64,000 nt of DNA from Liolophura sinensis (taxonomy: Eukaryota > Mollusca > Polyplacophora > Chitonida > Chitonidae), in assembly GCF_032854445.1 (NCBI RefSeq), contig NW_027017957.1, forward strand, positions 312,001 through 376,000, in the 5' to 3' direction. The translations under genes and the position numbers were made by a program. This document shows positions 1-10,436 of this stretch, in pieces; positions within the stretch are counted from its first letter, which is position 1; each line of letters opens with the position of its first letter. Under the pieces are notes generated by a model. The model was given only the letters and a program-made list of their open reading frames with translations, was not told the DNA's origin and made no database searches.

Positions 1-2924
1 TACCTACATATATGATTTTTGTTTATCCATACTTGCGTCTGATTAAACACACAATATTTAATAACCATACAATTTAGAACTAATTTATCTTTGGTTTTTA
101 CCATAATGTAAAGAAAAATGTATTCAAAATCAAAACAATACTTTTGAAATTCTTTATCTTCTGTCTCTTGACGCCAAAGACGCTTATCTGTTCATGTGAT
201 ATAAAAGTCGAGATCCGACCCGCTTGGAATCAGGGTACAGGCTTTTAATCTTATAAATGTTTGTCGATTTTACGGCTCTGTATTCTCAACAATGAGGACA
301 CCAGACAACTTTGAAATGCTGAAATTTGGTCTATACGAAAAACTAAGGCACGGAGCTTCCAGGGCCTATTCAAGCGTCCCCTGGACGCTTGCCTAAAGGG
401 GATGGGCTAGACTTATAAAACGCCTTTTTTTTATTAAAACTGCAACATTGCAAGTTAGCAGAGCTTCCAAGACATACACCTTCCCTGGACTCTCCCTTTT
501 CATAGAGATTATCAGTACACTGTGCGCATCGGTCTCGTTTTCTGCAGTTGCTTTGCCGTATCGACAGCCGAGGCAGAGGCAGGGTGAGGCAACGCAACCG
601 CGGAGAACGAGAGCTACACGACGATGTAGATCAGTACAGTGTACAGATAATCCATTTATTATACGCCTCCAGGCATTTATCTCTGTTGCTTTGGGTAGTA
701 TATGGTAGCGGCAAAGTTGTGTAGAACGATGAAAATATAATTTATAAACATCCTGTACGTGTAACCGTGCTTTTAAAAATATTTTCCTTTTAACATACGG
801 TCAGTTTTTGAAAAACAGAATAGTTGAGCTTTATCTGGATTGGAACTGACCAGTGGCGACAAGTGGTACACCTTGGAACAAAAAAACTGACCTACTGTAT
901 AAGTGAACGTGTGACTTCAATAATTTTCAAAAGTAGTGAGTAGCACGCCAGTGTGGATGACAGAAAGTGTTTCAAAACTACTGAAGTTTCTGCATAGGAA
1001 AGTTTGTTATCAAAGTTAATGGGTATCGGAACTTTGGTGAAATTCAAGTGGAATGTGCAGTTTGAGAAGGATGCACCCTGGAATACCCTTATGGTTGTAC
1101 TTGGGCAAGTGTCATGGTTCTAATTGCGTGTGAAATAATGTGAAAAAATAAACATTGTTCTGCAGTGGGGAAGTAGACACATGAGTCCATTTCTTTGGAT
1201 GTACTGGATTGGCAGGATATGGCTGCGCTTGAAGTTGAAGGCTATTCGATTGGTGCATTTCAAATGCTATGGCTCATTTTTTCCTGCATGCTGTGAGAAA
1301 CGACAGCGTAATTATTGATGCTTGAAACATTTTTGTGACCAGTTTGTAGAAATGTGGTGGCGACTACAACCAGCACGAAGGTGTACACGTAGTTTTACGA
1401 GCGCTGTGGTTTATTAAGGTAAGTTAAGACTTTTTGCAATAGTCTTCATTATGGATTTCAGAGAGTGTTTTCTCATTGGCAGACATTTATACCACACACT
1501 ACTGGAAGATTTTCTGCGCTAGTTGATGCCGAGGTAAAATGAAAATAGCACTTAATGTGCAGATGGTTTTAAATGAAAATCTGGCCTGAATTGACAGCTG
1601 TATGCGCCATGGAATGGAATCTGGTCATATAAAAAAATCGCAAAGCAAACGACACAAGAAGACAACGCAAATAATTACATATATAATTACAATGCAGGGA
1701 AAAGACTTTTCCCGAGGTTTTAAAGACAGTAAATCAAATGTTCTTATAAGGAAGTCAGCATTGCATAGAAATTCCCGTTTAGAGGGACCTACGTCAGAGG
1801 CCCAGTGCAAAAAGTAGTTCGGCTTGTGCGAATGTTCAGAGTATGGTGATACTTCGCCATGACACACCTTGAACGCGTCTCAGTTGTCGACAGCAAGGTG
1901 ACGTCACGTTCACTCTAGCTCTTTAACATTGAAGGTATTTCCTGTATAATAGTCTAAGCTGTAGCCCATGGCAGATTAAAGTTAGACTTTGATAATGAAG
2001 GGTCAAGTGACAAATAGCTTCCTCGGGAACTGCACATACTGGAAGGATATTTCCTCCTCTCCTTGAAATGTTCATACATTAGGCCTATCATATCAATGAC
2101 ACAGTTTATCGGTACCCTGTAGATGTACGGCCGGGGTATTCCTGGTTCAGGTCGTGGCCTCCAGAGGAGTTGTTCTTGTACCGGTAATTCGGACCACATG
2201 TAAATGTTTACAAAATTACAGTATGATTGTTGTACAGCTGGATTCATTCTCAGTTCTGACACAAATGGAAATAAATGTAAACACCAATGAGGCTAATCTA
2301 GGCATTCAACTGTAGCTGGATTTTATGCTTCAATTTTGTAGTGGTGGCTTCTAAGATGAGAGCAATGCTGACCTAGTTGTCACAGACGTCAAAGAAAGCA
2401 ACTCGGCTTAAACACGAATAATCTTACTGTATTTTTGAAAAAGAAAACAGAAAAAACCCATCCTTTGTATTCGAGAAAAACAAAAGGCAAAATTTAAATT
2501 CTTCGGTTCTAATAAATTGAGAGAAAAACTTAGATGATAAGATTTAATTAATTTTAAGCATTGTTCGATGGGATGTCTTCTCAGTTCCATAAACTTTCGG
2601 CATCCCTACTGAATTTTGCACCGACTGTGATATTTGTTTAATAGCAACTGCATGCTGACTACACACTAACACGAACGTCAAAAATGCATCTGTACAATTT
2701 GAACAGCGTGTCTAAGTAGGCCTAAGATGAATGCGGTTTAGGCCGTGACGGTGTGATGCTTTCTGGCAAAATTTGGGATACCGTCGTCCTATATTATATG
2801 GTTTGTAAATCAACCGGTTTTACGTCTGTGATGGTCCGTACATAGACCTTCCTCACCCCAGTGTGTGTAATGGCCTTACGTAAATGGCCCCACCGCTATT
2901 AAACTAACTAAATCATTGTAAACG
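1..2924. other. No gene recognised
   Basis: AT-rich non-coding sequence. The short open frames here have no recognisable domain and are not bounded by convincing splice sites. A hydrophobic stretch on the minus strand near 1625-1700 could mimic a membrane segment, but no acceptor precedes it in frame. If the Ig gene on the minus strand continues leftward, this segment would be intron or 3' flank. Confidence 0.5.
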
Positions 2925-3100
2925 ACCTCAAAATGTGAGTTCAAGTCCAGCTCATGTACGTGGGAAGGTCTTCCAGCGACCTGCGGATGGTTGTGGGTCT
3001 CCCTCGGGCGCTGCATGGTTTCTACACACCATAATGCTGGTCGTCGTCGTATTAGTGAAATATTCTTGAGTTCGGCCAAACAAATAAATAAATAAATGTC
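2925..3100 (+). repeat. SINE copy, 5'-truncated
   Basis: Shares the internal block (aaggtctt..gacctgcggatgg) and the 3' end (cgtcgtattagtgaaatattcttgag.. then AATAAATA tail) with the full-length SINE at 52411-52680. The tRNA-related head is not clearly retained. It is diverged, so an old copy. Confidence 0.75.
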
Positions 3101-4433
3101 ACTTCATGGAGTTAATGGGTAAAGGCTACATCACAGCTCTGGTCGCGCAATCTGATAGCAACATGTTTGATTGGATAAAATTCTCAAGATGGCTACCTCG
3201 ATTCACACCAGACATTTTTGCAGCATTACCATTTTGCTCAACATATTCTTCGGTAAAATATCATTATAATAATAAAGTATAATACTTTTAGAAAGTTTGC
3301 TTTCGACTGAAATATGTTTTCGCCAACTGCTGCCTTGTTCTTTAAATGATCACGAATTAGTTCTGTTATGTCTATGCACTATATTTTGCGTTTCACTTGA
3401 CCCCCCGACAAAATTTGCACCGCAAAAAAAATCGTGCATTGTACATGTACATTATGTTTTTACATTCACCGAATAATTGTGGAATCTGTGAAAACTCAAT
3501 ATGTGTAATGTCATGATTATGGGCGCATTAGTAACCATGTCGAGAACTAGATCGTTTATGGATAATTTTTTTATTCCGAAAGAACAAACAAGGTACTGTG
3601 TCGAACAACGCGGAATTTCTTAAAGGTTTGATGAGTTTATGTGTGAATGTATGTTGTCGTATCCTACGTGGATGATGGTAGGATTCTACGCCCATCATAC
3701 GCGGATGGTACACACACCTTGTCTGTACGATCGGGGTTTGGTGTGAACATCTTGCAGTCATATTACACCCTTTCTACGCGTATGTTCCGACCCACATCTG
3801 TGACACATAAATCGTTAGGATCAAGCAATACTGTATCTATCAAGTTTATATCGTTTCCAAATTAAGAACAAATTATCAGCAGGTGTATATTTATAGATTT
3901 CTAAAAATCTTTTTGGTTTGCATGTATGTTTATCTTTTTTTATTGATTTATTTGATTTGTGTTTTACGCTGTACTCATTCATTTCTTTCATAAATAAGCA
4001 TATGTTTTATCTCATTTGGGTCTACTAAGTTGATATATAAAAAGTACTGTAACTATGAAGTGCTGTGAAATATATTTTATGCCATTACATGACAAATGAG
4101 CACAAAGTTAATATCACGTCGTATGCGCCACATTTTGTTTCTAGATCAATAGTATAAAATATTCTGAATATTTTTCTCAATTTTTAAAAACACGTCGCTC
4201 TCGACTGGGGAGAGAAGCTTTCATCTCTATGTTACATGTACATATATATATAGATGTACCTTGTCATTGGATACTATTTATTTTAATCCAGCCCGATTTC
4301 GTCGAACTAGGTCGACGTAATAATGCATATATTTGAAGTGAGCCAACAGAAATAAAAATACGTAGACATGATCACTAAATAAATTTTGAAGAATTTTACC
4401 TGAAAGCTGTAAGTGCAATGAAAAGAAACTTAC
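3101..4433. other. Non-coding, AT-rich
   Basis: No coding exon, RNA gene or repeat family could be supported. It lies just 3' of an Ig exon on the minus strand, so intron or 3' region is the likely role. Confidence 0.45.
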
Positions 4434-4769
4434 ATGTGACATCTAGTGTGAGGTTTGGTGATACACGTTTACTGCCTCCATTACCAGGCCTCTGAGCCTC
4501 ACATCTGACGACGTCACCATCGTGATATCGATCAACCCTCACTGTATAGTTCCGTGTGGTCAGGTACCCGTGATTTGGCCCTCTCTCTGAGCTTACTTCT
4601 GATAGCTCTGCTGCTGCTACAGGACTGCCACTGTTGGACCAGGAATGGACTGCAGCAGGATTGGACTCATTAGCGTTACATGTAAATTTCACGGTGCTGT
4701 TTTCTTTGACGTTAACTTTGTTTCCCGATTGTCCGGAATCTGCTCGTAGCTGCACGCTGTCAGGCCCAA
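4434..4769 (-). CDS. Ig-domain exon (fourth visible Ig of the leftward gene)
   Basis: A 336-bp exon encoding one immunoglobulin-like domain. It opens after an AG acceptor (tacag at 4775-4770) with two bases of a split codon and closes with one base before a GTAAGT donor, giving phase 1-1. The domain has the Ig core: a first cysteine in FTCNANESNP, a tryptophan about 11 residues later (HSWSNSG) and a second cysteine in DVVRCEAQRPG. The start resembles the inter-Ig linker GPDSVQL common in animal multi-Ig receptors. There are several N-glycosylation sequons. Role: extracellular adhesion or recognition, inferred only from the fold. It joins in frame to the exon at 6593-6889. No membrane exon was found to its left. 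Confidence 0.8.
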
Positions 4770-4891
4770 CTGTATACATAAACAAGCGTGACGTAGGTTA
4801 CATGTACCTTAAATACAAATACAATACAAATGGCTAACAGCATAGTATTAAAGAATGTTTCACCTATATTACGGTGGTCAGGCTTGTGGTT

Positions 4892-5325
4892 GGAGGAAAC
4901 CTCAATGTCCGTAGTAAACGTCAGTCCCGGGAGTAAACCTCAAGGCCCGGGGTAAACCTCAGTGCTTGGAGTAAACCCCAGTGTCCGGAGAAAACCTCAG
5001 TGTCCGGAGTAAACCTCAGTGCGCGGAGTAAACCTCAGATCCCGGAGTAAACCTGAGAGCCCGGAGTAAACATCAGTGTTCGGAGTAAACTTCAGTGTCC
5101 GGAGTAAACCTCAGTGGGCAGAGTAAACCTCAGTGCACGGAGTAACCCTCACTGCCTGGAGTAAGTCAAAGTGCCGGGAGTAAACCTCAGTAAGCGGAGT
5201 AAAGTTCAGTGCCCGGAGTAAACCTCTGTGTCTGGTGTAAACCACAGTGCCCGGAGTGAATCTCTACCCAGAATAAAAAGCACAGTGCCTGGAGTAAACC
5301 TCAGTGCCCGGAGTAAACCACCACT
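4892..5325. repeat. Minisatellite, about 20-bp unit
   Basis: About 20 tandem, imperfect copies of a unit close to CGGAGTAAACCTCAGTGCCC. Units differ by point changes and a few length changes, which suggests an old array. It sits in the intron between two Ig exons of the leftward gene. Confidence 0.9.
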
Positions 5326-6254
5326 TTTCGCCAGGTACCGACTGAGCTAAAGCTGAGGCCGAAACACACACGTATTACAGTCATTAATATCACAAAATAT
5401 AGTGGCATGGTTATTATGGCAGACGGGATAAATCTCCTTTCTTGACCTGAAATATTGTGGATCACAAATACATGGTTTATTCTTTACTGTAAATTTGCTA
5501 ACTTGTACTGACATAAAGCCGAATAAAAACATAACCTGTAATTAAACGTGAATTATTAGCTACAAATATTCATACTAAGCTTGGTACGTGCATAGGCAGT
5601 CGGCAGAAGCATGTACGGTATTCAATTTTGTTATTACAGATATTCAAGGGGAGGCTGAATAGCTGAAAAGCTCTCGGTCTGAGGTGCTTAAAGTATACAT
5701 GAAAAGGTACTATCGAACGAAGAGTATGGTTTTAACGAAAACGAGAAAAGATATGCAAAACATTTTTTTTTCACTTTTGTGGCACGTTTGATAGTTCTTC
5801 ATAATTTTATGCATTTTTCCGTCAATGTCGGGTATACACATATTGACATCATCACAATGGCTACTTAATTTCCAGACTGACCTCTGGAGCCTGAGAAAAA
5901 TCGTAGTGGAAAGCCATTTTCACGACCCAAGAAGAAAGCTGAGAGGCAATGTTGAATTGGTATATATTTGGTCACATCATATTCTGCATATAGATAAATA
6001 AATTCAAAACATTTTATGTGTCCTTTAAAGAAGATTTGTCACACATGGGTTTTTTTTTGTTCAGTTCGGCATACGTGTGCGCTTAAGAACCAACAAAAAA
6101 TACTGCTGTGTTGTGAGGTTCTACCCAAGTCGATACCTGACGGTCAACTTTACATGTAAAATTGTATGGCCACCAGTTTTCGTGTATACCGAGTTTGTGA
6201 CGGTATTACTAAATTGTAACTTGCCTTATGTATTGATATGGATGTACTCAAGCA
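5326..6254. other. Intronic sequence, nothing recognised
   Basis: No exon with plausible splice sites and no known repeat was identified between the minisatellite and the next SINE. Confidence 0.45.
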
Positions 6255-6415
6255 GTAACCTCTTCTCCGGCCATGAGAGGATCGGCCAGCCAGCAACCTG
6301 CAGTTGGTCGTGGCTGTGCCCGGTCTCCTCCCACCATAATGCTGGGCCGCCGTCGTATAAGTGAAATATTCTTGAGTACGGCGTAAAACACAATCAAATA
6401 AATAAATAAATCAAG
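6255..6415 (+). repeat. SINE copy, 5'-truncated
   Basis: Contains the cagcaacctgcagttggtcgt block, the cgccgtcgtataagtgaaat core, the gtacggcgtaaaacac end and an AATAAATA tail, all shared with the copy at 52411. It is inserted in an intron in the direction opposite to the Ig gene. Confidence 0.85.
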
Positions 6416-6592
6416 AAGTAACCTACATAATGAGCAGGTCGAGAACTTTTCAACTTCCCCTCGTCCAGCGTCTGTGTATTTGACTTTTATCTACCTTAAA
6501 CTACCCCATTTACATAACTGATAGATATCCATTAAAACTGCCGTGGCAATGTCTGAAAACTAAGGATTATTATACTTAATCAAAACTCTTAC

Positions 6593-6889
6593 ACTCTACA
6601 TTAAATGTTCTGCTCTTCTGCTCCGTCCATCTGGACAACGACCCGTTCTGCCTCCCCTTACACACACACGTCTTCTGGTTCAGGGACGGATTGACGGGTA
6701 TACCGATACTGATCTGCTGACTTCCAATGTTACGAGGAACTGGGCTTGTCTGACCACACCCCGATGACCAGCTGAGTGCTGGTGGGGGGTTCCCCTTTCC
6801 CACTTGACAGGTCAAGGTCAGTGTTTTCCCCGACTCCACGGCTGTGTTGTTAACATAACCTGATAGGAGGACGCCACTCTTTGGGTGAT
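6593..6889 (-). CDS. Ig-domain exon (third visible Ig)
   Basis: A 297-bp phase 1-1 exon with an AG acceptor at 6891-6890 and a GTAAGA donor at 6592. It encodes an Ig-like domain with the first core cysteine in LTLTCQVGKGNPPPALSW, whose final W is the core tryptophan, and the second in KTCVCKGRQNG. Extra cysteines (SGCGQ and VCK) may form an additional disulphide. The end (FNVE plus a split codon) joins cleanly to the exon at 4434-4769, and the start completes the codon left by the exon at 7993-8304. It is the third Ig domain of one inferred receptor-like protein. The ligand is unknown. Confidence 0.8.
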
Positions 6890-7174
6890 CTGTGTGAGGA
6901 ACGTTTACTACTGTTTAATGTACAAAAACATGAATATATCTTCTTTTTCAAGTACGCGCAGCTGATAGTCCTATACAAACAATAGGGAAAATTAATATCA
7001 GCTTACATCGTCCAAACAATGACGCAATAGAATCGACTGCTAATTTATATTAATCTGTAAGTATCATTTAGTTTTAGTACACCGACGGAGTGTAGCTTGT
7101 GCCAAACATTAGTAAACAAAAGCACAAAGCACAGTATTATCCCAGTGAGTACAATGTGTTTACTTATTCACTTC

Positions 7175-7375
7175 ACAAGAATATTTCCCTGAAGCAGCAG
7201 CGGCCAGCCTTATGGCGGAAAGAAACCGGGGAATCCATCTGTATGTAGCTGACAGACCTTCCATGTGTGGTCGGAGAGGAAGCCAGCATGACCAGGATTT
7301 GAACTCATAGCGACCACATTGACGAAAGGCTCTTGGGACATCGCACCGCAGTGGTACTCTTACACCTCGGGTACG
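7175..7375 (-). repeat. SINE copy on minus strand
   Basis: Reads on the minus strand as the tRNA-like and central parts of the SINE (ggtttcttt, cagaccttcc, gtcggagaggaagccagcat, gatttgaactcatagcgacc). Unlike most copies here it keeps the B-box side but has lost much of the 3' end. Confidence 0.75.
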
Positions 7376-7992
7376 GAAGCCGCAATACATCGTATGTACA
7401 CTAATAACATTGTACCACAGTCCATTAAAGATTAAGCCTTGATATGTAGATCTCAATGTGTTGATCATTGTCCAGAGCTTGTATTATACGCACAGGGGCA
7501 GTTAAATCTCTACATTGTCATGGTTAACCATGGATTTCTTCTAAAATAAGTCTACATGTATATACGACTGGAACAGAACATGGGTATTATTCTTGAGAAA
7601 ATACTCTTTTCGGAGATACAACACAACGTGTCAAGGGTTGAAATAATTTGTACCTTTTACATATGAGACTACAATTAAGTTTTCGTTAGTGTTCGTTACA
7701 ATGGTGATAATCACCCATAGATTGGTGATTATATATGACTACATTGTACATACAAACAGGTGTACAGATATCAGCGGGGTTTATACGAACGTAATCAACA
7801 TCGTTGATGACCAGTAAATTAAAAAAACTCGTCATAAAGTGTAAAGCAAATTCTATATATGAGAGCACGATTTGTCGAGTAAACTACCATTATTTGATAC
7901 ATCTAATTACGATAACCTTTCAGCGCTGGGTTGGCTAGTTTTCTTTATTCTGTGATCTCAATGATGTACGGTATAACAACATGTATACATAC
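7376..7992. other. Intronic sequence, nothing recognised
   Basis: AT-rich. No exon or repeat could be supported between the SINE and the Ig exon donor. Confidence 0.45.
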
Positions 7993-8304
7993 ATTCCACA
8001 CTGAGTGTGTAGACTTGTGATTGTACAGGAGGATCCGTCACACTGTTGGAGGCGTTACAGTACAGCTCAGCTTCGTTCTCCTCGGCACTAGCTGTAAACG
8101 TCAGTGTCCGGGTTGTGGCTTCTATCGTATTGGAGTTCTGGATACAGTCACCCGCGTCTAGTTCCCAAGTTTTGCTGGAATTCCGTACGTGCACTCTTAC
8201 ACAAGACCGTGGTTTGCTGGCAGAGGTCACACAGGTAATATTGATGGAGTCACCGGCTAACACTGAATGTGGAGGGTTTCTCAGTGTTACCTGAGTGACC
8301 ATAA
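7993..8304 (-). CDS. Ig-domain exon (second visible Ig)
   Basis: A 312-bp phase 1-1 exon with a ctacAG acceptor at 8306-8305 and a GTATGT donor at 7992. It encodes an Ig-like domain with the first core cysteine in SINITCVTSASKP and the second in EAELYCNASNSV. The position of the usual core tryptophan is not obvious (a TW lies further on), and an extra pair CVRV / DCIQ may bond. The final LSVE plus split codon joins to the next exon as a typical inter-Ig linker. The nearest upstream exon I can support on this strand is the Ig exon at 32697-33029, so the Polinton at 9661-24878 would lie in the intron between them. Confidence 0.8.
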
Positions 8305-9029
8305 CTGTAGACAAAAAACACAGAACGTATATTTAAACTAAGCTATAAGGTGTTAAAATGTTCTTGATTAACCCACTCGAGTATTCTTTATGCAAAATGT
8401 ACCCTTTAACAGTCTTGTCAAAGAGCAAACAATATACTATTCCTAGCAACCAACAACCACAGGGAACCAATTGCTATTAAAATAAACACCTGACAGCAAT
8501 ATGTGCAGCTAATTCCACAAATATTTCATTTGCAACTAACTTAATTTAATGAACGTTTATTGCATTCCGCGTTTGCATTTTGGTTTCGGCAGTCGTGTAT
8601 TGTAAAAATTGAAAAGATTGCAAACTAAAGCTTTCCCTGTTCACGTGGGCTTTAAATGTATACTCTCCCAACGACCCTTCAACTGTGACCTTTATTACGA
8701 CAGTAGCAGTTATAGTTATTATCAGGAATAGGCCTTTATAGATCACACATTTCTAACTTTTTCATTGCAATTTTATGTTTGATTACACTGATCTAGCATA
8801 ACTCATAGTGAAGAACTTGTTGTCATATATAACATGCAGAGACATGATTGTCAGCTTTTTAAGAGCGATTTTTTTGAGAATTTGGCAATGGGATGGGAAT
8901 GTCACAAATTTTCTTTGCAAGGTCAATGTTGTTTGGATTTATTGGGGAGCTCGTAAAACATAAATGTCGTAACGCCAATATTTTATACATGTTAATATGT
9001 AATTACCAGCACCTTACTGTGTTTATTCG

Positions 9030-9031
<2 letters not shown>
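8305..9031. other. Intron of the Ig gene, nothing recognised
   Basis: AT-rich non-coding sequence leading into the AT microsatellite. No supported exon. Confidence 0.45.
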
Positions 9032-9655
<624 letters not shown>

Positions 9656-9660
9656 TAGCC
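9656..9660. other. Left target-site duplication (TAGCC)
   Basis: TAGCC abuts the first base of the left TIR and is repeated immediately after the right TIR at 24879-24883. Polintons usually make 6-bp duplications. Here five bases match exactly and the sixth does not. Confidence 0.75.
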
Positions 9661-10323
9661 AGTAGTATTGGGAAGGAGGGTTCTGGCACACCCTCCCCTT
9701 GGTAAATAGAGGCTCCCAGCCCCCATTCCCGGCGAGGTCCAGACGTTCTGGCGCACGCCCCCCTTGGGGCCCTCCCCAGAACAAATAGAGGCCCCCCCAG
9801 CCCACCAGCGGAGGGTCTGGTGGCTATTGAAATTTCTTATTAGAGAGACACCGCCACTAGGCATACGGTATTATTGCACAACGGCGCGTACAATGACCAA
9901 TCACCAAAAAAAAAAAGCACCAGCACTACGGGAGGAGTATGAGGCGCTCTTAGGCGTGCGGCCTAGGTACCCACGGTCACGCATTGCCTTGGAAGAATTG
10001 CAGGGGTTCCTCGACAGGTATAAAACGGCAGGGAAGTAAGACAACATGCCAAAGAGTCTCAATAATAGCCGGTGGCTTCTCATCGGCTCTACGGAGCTCT
10101 GTGGTAAGAGTTGTCTGGTGGAGTACTGCGGCTTCCACCTATACTGTCTGCGGAAGGGTCCTGGCACCCAGCCATGTATTCGCTGTGGTCTGGGCGTTAA
10201 AAACCGATTTCAGCTTTGCATGGCCTGCGGATATAATAATGTCCAGACGCGTGAAATGCAGCGGGGGCAAAGGCTTTCTTGGACGAGTTAAAACAGCTGG
10301 CGGCTATCGAAATTTCATATTAG
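9661..10323 (+). repeat. Left terminal inverted repeat
   Basis: About 663 bp matching the reverse complement of 24202-24878 with scattered substitutions and small indels. The outer part holds GC-rich subterminal repeats (cctccccagaacaaatagag type). The inner part carries a protein-coding gene. The two arms diverge just after the sequence aaatttc.tattag. Confidence 0.93.
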
Positions 10324-10430
10324 AGAGACACCACCACCAGACATGTGATGATATTGCACAACGACGAGTAAAAACGGCTGGCGGCTATTGAAATTTCATA
10401 TTGGTTACTATATGCACTATGCATACGGCG
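9822..10430 (+). repeat. Leader module in three direct copies
   Basis: A block close to ggcggctatcgaaatttcat followed by attagagagacaccaccac and taggcatacg occurs at about 9822-9875, 10300-10350 and 10380-10430. The first copy precedes the TIR-encoded gene and the last precedes the polymerase start at 10437. The second Polinton has the same triple arrangement at about 62970, 63445 and 63521, so it is ancestral rather than a local accident. Placement just before start codons suggests a promoter or 5' leader. Confidence 0.75.
9893..10291 (+). pseudogene. TIR-encoded zinc-binding protein, left copy
   Basis: A 132-codon frame opening at ATG 9893. One TAA at 10037 interrupts it; the right TIR and the second Polinton have CAA there. 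The N-terminal part contains ALREEYEALLGVRPRYPRSR, a short helical domain that recurs at the start of the polymerase frame. The C-terminal half is cysteine-rich (ELCGKSCLVEYCG, then PCIRCG and CMACG), which suggests two zinc-ribbon-like knuckles. Because it lies in the TIR, an intact element would carry two copies facing inward. A role in DNA binding at the ends, transcription control or terminal-protein function is only a guess. Confidence 0.75.
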
Positions 10431-10436
10431 CATACA

